Source: Sanguinoderma infundibulare (Eukaryota > Basidiomycota > Agaricomycetes > Polyporales > Polyporaceae). Taken from it: DNA of 64,000 bases. The notes under the pieces are model-generated. The model saw nothing but the letters and a program-made list of their open reading frames with translations, searched no databases and was not told where the DNA came from. The stretch lies in contig JAVLRN010000018.1 of NCBI GenBank assembly GCA_032821775.1, forward strand, positions 62,001 to 126,000. The letters run 5' to 3'. This document shows, piece after piece, positions 55,570 to 64,000 of this stretch. Positions within the stretch are counted from its first letter, which is position 1. Every line of letters begins with the position of its first letter. A program made the translations under genes and the position numbers.

Positions 55570-58230
55570 TCAAGTGTCCTCGTTCACGACTGGGAATCGA
55601 CCACTCCCATTTCGTCCTCGCTGGCCACCACTGACAAGGAATTGTTTCGTCGCATGTGGCGCGGGCCGCTGCTGACTGCGACTATAGCCCGGAACGGCAG
55701 TCTGACGTGGAGTGGTGACTGCAGTCGTTCGAAGCCCATGGCTCTGACGGGTCGCCGCGGGACCGGCTCCGGGCTCCGTCCGGTCTCCGAACTCGCTCAC
55801 GGACGTCGGCCGTGTGCTGGGCGCGCGCGAGGAGCTCGCGGAAAGGGCAGCACCGTTCAGAGACCCGCTATTCGACAGGGTCGGCTGGCGGAAGACTGGA
55901 CGCGCCGCGCGCGGTGCTTGAGCGTTGGAAGTGCCACCGTACTCGCCAGGCGGACGGTGAGACCCGTACGAATGATAGGCAGCCGGGGCGCTCTGCACGG
56001 ATTGCAGCCCGGGTGGAGACATCACAGAGGACGAGGACGGTCGCCTTGTGCCGGGGTCTGTCGCGTTGCTCCTCCGCGAATGGGATTGGCCCACAGGCAC
56101 AAGATGGGATGATGACTCGCGACGAGATATGGGCTGGGGAATACCCGACGACTGCGACGGGGTGTGCATCGATGCCCGGTTGCCTGGTTGAGACGCCTGT
56201 TGCGAAATCCAGCTCGGTCTCACAGTTGTCCGTGGTGTCGGATTCACTAGAGCCATTGCTGCGTGCGAGATGGGCGGCGAGGCTGCAACTTGAGAATATG
56301 TGCGCAGCTGCCTCGCGACCGCAGGTTCTATGGACACAGGAGAGATCGAGAGTGGCACCGGTTCGGAGGGAAGAGGGTCCAAGATCTCGGCGCCCAGTCG
56401 GTACGCTTTTGTGCGCGGGACGTCGGCAGAGTTTTGGGTGTCGTGGCTGAATGTGAGGCGTAGGGTGATGCGTGGTCGAAAATCAGACTCCAGGTTTATC
56501 ACCTTCGAAGCGAAGCCGCCGCTGAAGTCCCACGATTGGATGTGTGCCGGGTGGACCTTGTCGTAGTGCTCAGGCCTCTGAAACTCCGTCTCGAGAAAGT
56601 TGGATCGACCTCGCGCGGACACCATGACGGCAAGCAAATGGTGCTGCTCGGCGACCCTGCAGCCGCAACGTCCGACGCGGATGGTGATATGCTCGTCGCA
56701 ATTGGAGATTACGACTGCACATGTCGTGGATGCGGATGGGGTGAGAACAAGGCGACAATCGTGGCGAACGATATTAGTGTCTTGCGCTGGCGAGACCGTA
56801 TACCCGTACTGTGTTAAGAGGGTCCGAGACCAGCCTGAGAGGCGAACCTCAAAAAACTCTCGCGAGTCCCGCAGTGCGGAATGCGTGGTTTCCTCCAGCT
56901 CCAGCTTCTGGGCAGTGATAGGAGGTCGGTGGGGAATGTAGAGATCTACCATCTCGATATAGGCCCGAAGGGAAATAACCTCCTCCCGGTAGAGGTAGGT
57001 GACCCGATAGTAGTGAGACTGCCACAGTGGGGTATCGGAGTGCATGAATGTGTGGGTGTGCCCGACAACGGCTCCCACGAAGAAATCGCGACCAGTTGTG
57101 TCGGGCTGTGGGCGAAGCAAAAGGGCCAGCAAGCGACCATCTTGGTCTTCGCAGGCAAGGAGAGCGAGGTGTGTCGGAAGATTGAAGTGGTGATCGCGGC
57201 GATTGACGGTGAGGAGAGGTAGGTATGCGTGCATGCCGTAAGAAGTCGCCCTGAACTCCTGATAAGTCGTCTCCGAGGGTAGCCCGAGCAACTCTGCAAA
57301 CGCTCCCCGGGGAAGACGGGTGAATGTCGACGATTCTTTGAACTCGCGGGGTCCGGACGCCAGGAAATACTCGGTCAACGAAGGAGGCCGACGCACCAGG
57401 TCGCTCGCGGAGATCTCGGTAGGACCCCCAGGAGCTACAAACGTGAACTCGAATGGAGGGAGGATGTGTCCCCAAGCGAAGATGGTCTGATCGGGGTAAT
57501 GCTTGACAATCTCTTCCTGGAGGCGGATGAAAGCGTACCGGCCTTCTCCATACGACACAGAGATGGTCACGCCAAAGATTCCCATCAACGCGTAGGCCTC
57601 GTCCTCCACACGAGTAGACGTCCTCGCCGCGGCCCATGACATTTTGCGCGCGACGCTGACAGCTTCCAACGGATGCTCGAAGGTGAGGATGGAGCTGTTG
57701 ATGCCTGTCACGGTCTCCACATGGGAAGCGAGGGTATATTTCGAACCTATAACACGCCAGGTGCTGGAGAGGAAAAGAAGAACGTGTGGAGCGAGGAGTT
57801 CTTGCAGCGTCCACATGCGCGTAAACCATTTGCTGCTGCCGAATTCGTCGCAGAACGTGGGATCGGTGGTGTCGATATCGTGGAGGTCATGGAGGAAGGC
57901 ATAGCAGGCCCCAGAGTATCGATACCAGTCATACATGGAGTTGATGGCTTCGGTGAGTTCGGACGAACTGGTCTTGTCGATGCAAGACGTGTCGGCCCAG
58001 CCCCATTCGAAACCATCCTTCTGAGCGACCTCGCAGAAACGCTGGATCTTGTCGGAATATCGAGAGAGGGGGATAATGCCGGACGGGGTATCTGCGAGGA
58101 TCCGAAGGGTCGCTTCGTAAGATTGTTCGGGTCCGTCCGTCGACCAGACGTGCGACAGAATCGCGTAGCGAACTTGCCGCGGATTATCGAACAATGCGAA
58201 CTCCCCAGTCCTTGTGTTCAACAGACGCAT
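55570..58230 (-). CDS. HET-domain protein (heterokaryon-incompatibility family), intact
   Basis: Single-exon frame of 886 residues from MRLLNTRTGEFALF (58230). The HET domain (about residues 20-254) has all family blocks: YAILSHVW (22-29), WADTSCID (78-85), SMYDWYRYSGACYAFLHDL (98-116), WFTRMWTLQELLAP (135-148), RVEDEAYALMGIFGV (207-221) and YGEGRYAFIRLQEEI (227-241). HET domains are TIR-like and trigger cell death in fungal non-self recognition. After a beta-rich middle region comes a Ser/Pro/Arg-rich, probably disordered C-terminus of about 250 residues; there is no NACHT or WD40 part. The final 70 codons belong to the inverted-repeat arm. Basidiomycete HET genes are mostly uncharacterised, so a role in incompatibility is by family only. 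Confidence 0.9.
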   Translation of the reverse strand: MRLLNTRTGEFALFDNPRQVRYAILSHVWSTDGPEQSYEATLRILADTPSGIIPLSRYSDKIQRFCEVAQKDGFEWGWADTSCIDKTSSSELTEAINSMYDWYRYSGACYAFLHDLHDIDTTDPTFCDEFGSSKWFTRMWTLQELLAPHVLLFLSSTWRVIGSKYTLASHVETVTGINSSILTFEHPLEAVSVARKMSWAAARTSTRVEDEAYALMGIFGVTISVSYGEGRYAFIRLQEEIVKHYPDQTIFAWGHILPPFEFTFVAPGGPTEISASDLVRRPPSLTEYFLASGPREFKESSTFTRLPRGAFAELLGLPSETTYQEFRATSYGMHAYLPLLTVNRRDHHFNLPTHLALLACEDQDGRLLALLLRPQPDTTGRDFFVGAVVGHTHTFMHSDTPLWQSHYYRVTYLYREEVISLRAYIEMVDLYIPHRPPITAQKLELEETTHSALRDSREFFEVRLSGWSRTLLTQYGYTVSPAQDTNIVRHDCRLVLTPSASTTCAVVISNCDEHITIRVGRCGCRVAEQHHLLAVMVSARGRSNFLETEFQRPEHYDKVHPAHIQSWDFSGGFASKVINLESDFRPRITLRLTFSHDTQNSADVPRTKAYRLGAEILDPLPSEPVPLSISPVSIEPAVARQLRTYSQVAASPPISHAAMALVNPTPRTTVRPSWISQQASQPGNRASMHTPSQSSGIPQPISRRESSSHLVPVGQSHSRRSNATDPGTRRPSSSSVMSPPGLQSVQSAPAAYHSYGSHRPPGEYGGTSNAQAPRAARPVFRQPTLSNSGSLNGAALSASSSRAPSTRPTSVSEFGDRTEPGAGPAATRQSHGLRTTAVTTPRQTAVPGYSRSQQRPAPHATKQFLVSGGQRGRNGSGRFPVVNEDT

Positions 58231-59066
58231 TGGTATCTGGGCACGTGTAAGACACTTTATGGCCCAGAGTGTTAGGCTTGGACGTACATGATGTTGTTCA
58301 ACACGATCACAAATCAGCGGCTACCACTCCCACACTCCGAGCGCGTACGGCAAGCCGTGCAGTTGGCTACCGACAGTCACGATCAGTTCCATAACTAACA
58401 GAGAAACGGGAGACGGATTACTCACTTGTACAGAAGCGAGCGGGTCAAGGAAAGGAAGAGGGGGGATGGTGAGCTCGAAAATCGCTCGCGTGTGCTATAC
58501 AGAAAACCCGACAATAGGGAAAGCGCGCCGAATTGGGCGCGACGCTCAAACCACATTGACGCGCTTCCCAGCAGATGGTAGTGATGGCAAGCTGTACGGC
58601 GTGAGACCAGAGTAGATAGTCCTATCAATGTCTTCCCGACGGAGGGCGCACCTTGCCTTTGTGAGTGCGTCACGTCGACTGGAAGAAGACTGCAGACGCA
58701 ATCAGTTTGGAAGATTTGTGAACATTGGACGGAGCAGGATCGCTAACACCCGTCCGTTGGAATCTCTGCATGCCGCGAAGTGCTCAAGGTGGGTAAGCCC
58801 AAGTCCGCCGTCCCAAACAAAGTTTGCCGCTCCGGAAAACGCCGTTTCCAAAGCCAAGTGACCACGCTTCCTTGGCGCTTAACCACTCTGAACTTCCGTA
58901 AGTTGCGGGCTGAAGAGGAAGAAGACGTCCACTGACCAGCGGCATGCCCTGTGAACTGAACCATATATATATACGAGCTCCAGAGCTCGCAAACTTCTTC
59001 CCTCTCACATCCGCTCTCTCGTGAACTCATATCCCCTCGCCGCTTTTCTGCATAGATCCCTCGAGC
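58231..59066. other. Divergent promoter region, HET gene / P2
   Basis: No gene recognised. A TATA-rich stretch (atatatatat, 58.96-58.97 kb) lies about 100 bp before the P2 start and is its likely core promoter. Confidence 0.45.
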
Positions 59067-59718
59067 ATGCCCCGGGACGGCCAAGCACTTCAGCTCAATA
59101 CCGATAACCAACCTCCACCTTCCGGTTCTCGTCCAGATTTAGGCTACAAGCCAGAACCACTCCAGACCACAAACCAGGACTCAGAAGTAGCCGGTGTGTA
59201 TGTGCGCTAGCTGCCATTTCCGAGTCGCCGTCATCGCTATAGTGCTAACAAGAACACACATATTTTGTTTCCCCGCAATGACTAGCCCGTGCTACCTGGC
59301 CTGTGCCTCAAGTCATGGTATGCTATGGGGAAATAGAGCATGCCTGCGGGAGGCAGGCTCTCGCAGACTTAGGAATGACGGTGAGTCGCCGCCGCCGCCG
59401 AGGCCCGCTTGGATCCTTCTTCGTACGCACTATGCCTCATACTAACTGCGGTCAATGCAGGGCGTCCTGGAGTGGATGTATAGGAGTTTCTTATGGAAAC
59501 CACAATTCAAGTACTCCGTCTACAGCAGCGGCGAGTTCAAAACCTCCAGGTTCTCCCGAGAAGCGTTCATTTTGGGCACATTCTACTACATTCACGGAAC
59601 AAACGACGCGGGACCGGTGATTTTGAGCGAGCTGGGCTGGGGGGAGATGATGCAGAATGTTGTGAAGCTGGAAGTAGTTTACGCCGAGGATGAAGGACAG
59701 AAGGTGCAGGTTGGGTAG
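59067..59718 (+). CDS. Small unknown protein, P family member P2
   Basis: Exons 59067-59193, 59286-59380, 59461-59718 (480 nt, 159 residues, phases agree). Polar N-terminus (MPRDGQALQLNTDNQPP), then WPVPQVMVCYGEIEHACGRQ, WMYRSFLWKPQFKYSVYSSG, FILGTFYYIHGTNDAGPVIL and GWGEMMQNVVKLEVVYAEDE. It is the paralogue of P1 at 24.9-25.5 kb, with the same intron positions and the same 95-nt middle exon. No signal peptide, helix or known domain. A TATA-like element about 100 bp upstream supports expression. Orientation is opposite to P1, as for the genes in the inverted repeats, but P1 and P2 lie outside the arms. Confidence 0.75.
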
Positions 59719-59989
59719 GTAGACTCATGTGCCAATGTATGGTCGGGATTGTCTCCCATTAATATTTGGGCACTTCCGTCCGGCGGAGGCCTGGCACAGC
59801 ACCAGTTGATTTACTTGTCATCTGAAGATGAAAGGATGGTCGGTATTTAACCATCAGCGCCATAACGCACATCCGGCACGTCTCAGACGGAAAGCGAAGA
59901 CCAGCGAAACGGGTAGTGAGATAGATCCGGATCCATTGTGACATGCCAGTCCTAACGAGCATTATGTATCCAATCGCGAGTAGAAAAGA

Positions 59990-62900
59990 CTACGAATCAT
60001 CATAGGAACCCACGACCTGACACCCCGTGTCTTCCAGGTCGATCGTCTGCTTGAGGGCACTGGTCAGCAGCAGCTCCTGGGTATATATCTTGTGGCCCTC
60101 TTTCGCGAGCTGTCGCCAGATCGAGGCATCCTCTGGACAGGAGATCACGAAACGGTCGGTGTGCCCCGCGAGGATGCGGAGCGTCGGCTTCTGGGTAGAC
60201 ACCTAGCAAAAAAAAAACGCAAACGAACGCGTTCAAGATCACGAAGACAGGACAGCATCAGACAGGTCGAACAAGACGGACCTGTCCGCCGTTTGCGGCA
60301 ACGACGTTCTTCAGAAGCTTGGTGTCCACGGACACCTTCGCCGTCACGTAGAACGTCATGCCGCCAAAAAGTTTGCCCGCATTCTTCTTCGCGCGCTTCA
60401 GCGCGTCGGCGAGGGTGAAGCCGTACTTTTCCTCGGTGGCCTCGTCTTTGATGGCGTAGTCGGCCTCGGCTGCGTAAACTCGTGCTCAGTCATCCATGCA
60501 GTGAGTGCGCTATCATCTAGAAAGGGGGGGACTCACGAAGCAGCCTCTTGTTCGCCGCCGACATCAGCGCCCACTTCTCGCCCAGCACGTGCGGCGCGAC
60601 GGCCATCGCGCACAGGAACTTCTCCGTGCGGACGACGCTCCTAGCGAGCAGATGCGTGCATTCCGAAGGCTTCGTGACGATCTTCACCCCGAGCTTCGTC
60701 AAGCCCTGTCAACAAAGAGAGCGGGTTCTGTGAGCTCGTGTGCGACCCGGGTCACAGAAGAATCAACTTACCCTCACAACGTCTTCAGCAAGCGTCAGCT
60801 GCGTCGTCATGACCCGCACGTTCTTCGCCTCTGTCGTGCCATTGCTCGTCGCCGCCACTGGACCCGCCTTCTTCGCCGGGGGCCCTTTCAGACTCTCCGG
60901 CTCCTCCGACTCGACCCTCGTCGACTTCCTCCCAGCAGCCTTCTTCCCCTTGGCCGCCCCCTTCGGAGCATCGTCAACTTCGTTTGGCTTCCGCTTCTTC
61001 CTCTCCGGCATCTCCCCGTCCTCGTCTTCCTTGCCGCCCGCACCCGCCGACAAGATCGACTGCCTCTTCTTCCCCTTCGCAGGCGTCTTCCCCTTCGCAG
61101 TAGCGGCGTCAGCGGAGGTGGCAGCAGCAGCAGCGGACTGTTCGTGCATCGCGCGCACTGCGCCCTTCTTCATCTCCTTCTGGAACAAGATCGCGTCGGG
61201 CATGATCTCGTGCAGCTTCTGCGTCGCCTTCGTCGCCGCCGACCTCTTCGCCTTCGTCGGGCTCGCCACCGTCGACGTCGACGCCCGGCTCGGGCCCGCC
61301 TCCGCGTTCTCGGCCGGCAATACCGACTTGCCCGTCGCCCTCGTCTTCGCGGCGGGTGCGGGAGCGGGAGGAGGCGTGGAGCGACCGGACTCGGCGGGCG
61401 ACGCCGCGCGCGCAGGTTTCTTTGTCTTGGTCCCGGTGCCTCGCGCGGGTGCCGAATCGTCCGCCTCCTCTGCTGCTGGAGCGGGTGCCGCGCTCTTCCG
61501 GGCCTTCCTGGGCGGACCGACTTTGAGCGGAGTCTCCCCGTTCTGCTTCGCCGGCGAACTGTACACTTGCGCGACCGTAGGCACGAGCACGGAATCGAAC
61601 CGCTGCGGCGTGCGGCCGGCCCTTGTGGGGGACGTCGCGCCGGCCCGTGCCTTGCCTTTGAGGTTCGGGAGGAGGTCGCCGAGCACGGAGCGCATTTCCT
61701 CATCCGTCCCGTCCGAGTCCGAGTCGCTACTTGGCAGCTGGATCGCCTTGCGCCTTGTGGGCTGCGCCGCGGACTGCTCCTTCTCCTTCTCCTTGCCCTT
61801 CGCGCTGCGCGTGCCTGGTGCCTTCTTCAGTTCCTTTGTCTTCGCCGCAGGCGCATCGTCCTCGCTCGACTGCTCCTCCTCTGCCATCTCGACGTCCTCC
61901 TCGACGCGCGCAGCCTTCCGGCGGGTACTTTGTGGCCGCTTGACAGGGGACGGCGTCTCCGTCTGTGCGGCTTCCCGCCCACGCAGCATCCGCTTCGCCC
62001 TCGCGCTTCCGTACGTCTTCGCGGGATGCTTCGTAGGCGACGGCGTAGTCACCCCATCGCGCGCAGGCGGCGCCTCGTCGTCCTCCTCCTGCGCTTCGTC
62101 TGCATCTTCCTCGTCGTCCGTCTTCCGCGGAGTGTACCGCCGCACGAGACGTCTCTTCGTAGGGACTTCAGCTGGAGCCGCGTCCTTCTCCCGCACCGCG
62201 CGCTTCGACGGAGGACCCTGTTTCGTGACTGGGGGCTTGCTGGGACCAGCTTGCTCCCCTTCTTCTTCATCGACGTCCATCTCGTCGTCCCGCGCCTTGC
62301 GCGCGCTGTTGACCTTCAAGCTCGAGAAGTCTGCATCGACGTCCATCTGCGCGCCCAGGCTAATCTCGCCCTCCCCTTCGTCCATCGCAACGGCGTCCTC
62401 GACCTCGACCGCGCTCTGCGCCGTCCCGGGCATTCCGGGAATGTCCTCCTCCTGCTCCTCGTCCTCGTCCTCGTCAGCGCCGCGCTTCCTTGTCACCTTA
62501 GGCTTCGCCTTCGCAGGACTCGCGTTCGCGTTCTTGCCCTTCCGCCGCGTCTTCTTCGGCGTCACCACCACTTCCTCGTGCATGTCGCCATCCGCGCCCG
62601 CCTCGGCTTCGCGCTGCATCTCCTCGAGCTGGCCGGGCTCCCACATAATGCGTCCGATCCCGCGCTCCGCGAGAACGGTGCTGAAGTCGACGCCGGGCGG
62701 GAAGATGATGTACTTTTCCCGCGCGGGCGTGAGGCGGCGCCACTGCACGAAGCAATCTTCGACCCAGGTGTGGTTCACGATCGGGATCGACCACGACGTC
62801 GCCTTGTCCGTCTTCGTGCCATGCATGCTATGGGTGTGATGTTAGATTACGGCTATCAGAGCACGCAGACGCATATGCCCACCGCGTGTGGGATGCGGGA

Positions 62901-64000
62901 TGAAAGAGAAATGCGTCCACTTACTAAGCGGCCACGACGACCGTGTTGACCTCGGCGGCCATCGACGCGGTGAACTCGCCGCCCATGAGCGTGATGAGCT
63001 TCTTGAGGTACTCGCGGTCCTTGCCGGTGTAGTTCGTGACGGTGACCACCTTCGGTGGTCAATTCGTTTCAGCACAAACAAGTAGCTTAATCAGAAATGG
63101 CGAGACGCACCTCCTTGTCAAAGCCGTCCGCAGGCGTGTCTGGGATGGGGTAGTGCAGCAACTGGTCGGCCGGGCGCGTGAGCGTGCCCGACGCGCGTAC
63201 GTACCACAGCCAGGCCAGGGTGCCGATCGTCTTCTTCAGCTGATACGCCTACACGCGCACGGATCAGGAACAGAAACACGGGAACAACACGTACGATCAC
63301 TCACCTTGGCATAAGCCGGCCCAGTCCTGAACCGCGTCACAAAGACGTCCGCCTCGTCCATCTTCTCCAGCTCCTCCCGCGCCCGCTCGTGCGCCTTGGC
63401 CTTGGATGAAGACAGCTCGACGATGTCCCCGCCCTGCCGTCGGATGTCGGCGTACAGCGCCTTGCGTTGGTGGTCCGACAGGCCGAGCGACAGGCCGAGC
63501 AGCAGCTTCTTGCCCTGCCAGACGTCGCGCGGCGCGGGCTGGACCTTGCTCTGCTCGTCATTCGACAGCGACGCGGTCTGGTAGAGCATCATGCGCTCCG
63601 GCGGCGGCTCGTAGTCCTCATCCTCGGACGCGGTCCTCCCCTCCGGCCTCTTCTGGAAGACGCGTGGTTCGGGCCATTCGTAGTTGCGCGTCGGGAGGCC
63701 GCGGATGCCGAGCCGGACGGTGTCGTCGAACCAGTGGGGAACGAGAACGCACACGCCAGTCTGCTCGCGAAAGTGCATCGCGGTCTCGAACTTGGCGCTT
63801 CCGGGGGCGGGGGCGAAGAGGTGGGTGACATCGCGTGTGAGCGCGGTCCGCCACTGGCCGCCGAGGGCGGTGACGGCGGCGGAGATGAGCTCGCAGTCGG
63901 ACTTGGAGAGGTCTGTCGCTGCGGCGACGATGCCGGAGAAGAGGAAGGCGGGGTCAGCGTAGTAGAACTCGGGGTCTTGGAGCGACTGCAGGATGGCTGA
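59990..64000 (-). CDS. Multi-BRCT DNA-damage scaffold (Rtt107/Brc1 class), 5' end beyond the window
   Basis: Minus strand; visible exons about 64000-63306, 63250-63112, 63053-62925, 62828-60776, 60703-60537, 60470-60274, 60202-59990. The right edge reads LFSGIVAAATDLSKSDCELI then LGGQWRTALTRDVTHLFAP, a first BRCT domain; others follow at GKKLLLGLSLGLSDHQRKAL, VVTVTNYTGKDREYLKKLIT and IVNHTWVEDCFVQW. A long Lys/Glu/Ala/Ser-rich linker (about 600 residues) leads to two C-terminal BRCT repeats (VRVMTTQLTLAEDVVR, LGVKIVTKPSECTHLLARSV; then GGMTFYVTAKV, LRILAGHTDRFVIS). N-terminal BRCT array, long linker and C-terminal pair are the Rtt107/Brc1 layout; these proteins bind gamma-H2A and Smc5/6 at stalled forks. 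The start codon lies outside the window. Confidence 0.85.

Larger units (their letters stand above)
49823..55800 (-). repeat. Right arm of the large inverted repeat
   Basis: The reverse complement of this segment matches 15.95-20.50 kb. It holds, in + order: the unknown fragment (minus), HET relic, F-box copy C, WD40 copy C, and the 3' part of the intact HET gene (minus). It contains three segments missing from the left arm (about 50.72-51.53, 51.61-52.10 and 53.21-53.45 kb). Because the HET gene continues intact beyond the arm boundary here but is cut off at the left arm, this side is probably the source. Confidence 0.85.

Noticed and set aside
60505..62949. An 814-codon and a 699-codon open frame on the + strand
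   Set aside because: Both lie antisense to the BRCT-protein exon. They consist of Arg/Leu/Ser or Phe/Ala/Ser runs, as expected when a GC3-biased, Lys/Glu/Ala-rich gene is read backwards. No family motif or intron structure.

Overview
The window is nuclear DNA of a filamentous basidiomycete, most likely an Agaricomycete of the Polyporales type. The signs are short 45-70 nt GT-AG introns inside almost every gene, GC-rich third codon positions, and fungal gene families (HET domain, F-box proteins beginning LPWEVxExVIGH, Zn2Cys6 regulator, Rtt107/Brc1, Sse1). The order is inferred from family resemblance, not from a database search. I saw no tRNA, rRNA or CRISPR array.

Layout. 0-4.2 kb is a graveyard: fragments of a HET-type gene, an F-box gene and an unknown multi-exon repeat, plus a glyoxalase I pseudogene with several frame-breaking lesions. 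4.2-15.6 kb carries single-copy genes: a Chk2/Rad53-type FHA kinase (5.9-8.5 kb, +) followed by an in-frame membrane-helix tail behind one TGA, a Zn2Cys6 regulator with its zinc cluster at the C-terminus (9.9-12.3 kb, -), and a D-box protein that may be securin (14.0-15.6 kb, +).

15.9-26.2 kb and 49.8-59.7 kb are accessory regions. They share a large imperfect inverted repeat: a left arm of about 4.5 kb (15.95-20.50) and a right arm of about 6 kb (49.82-55.80). Each arm carries an F-box gene, a WD40 gene, HET relics and an unknown fragment. The right arm runs into an intact 886-residue HET gene, while the left arm holds only its last 70 or so codons, so the copy probably went right to left. 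A third F-box/WD40 pair lies at 22.1-24.3 kb. In all three pairs a conserved 43-nt intron-like segment could join F-box and WD40 in one reading frame, yet each copy carries a different disabling lesion. Outside these pairs lie members of a small unknown family (P family): two intact genes and one relic.

The loop between the arms holds conserved housekeeping genes. A (-) tandem comprises an Ariadne RBR ubiquitin ligase (29.9-32.0), Sse1/Hsp110 with a heat-shock element upstream (32.4-35.8), and lysyl-tRNA synthetase (36.3-38.4). On the (+) strand are an Arg/Asp/Pro-rich disordered protein (38.8-42.5), sorting nexin 3 (43.1-43.9) and a large ZZ-type zinc-finger protein (44.7-49.4). A secreted or type I membrane protein with a His-rich ectodomain lies at 27.3-28.5. 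The right end is a BRCT protein of the Rtt107/Brc1 class (60-64 kb, -) whose N-terminus runs off the window.

Exon boundaries were placed by eye from splice consensus, frame and family conservation. Where I checked that summed exon lengths are divisible by three, this is stated. Single-base errors in positions are possible.
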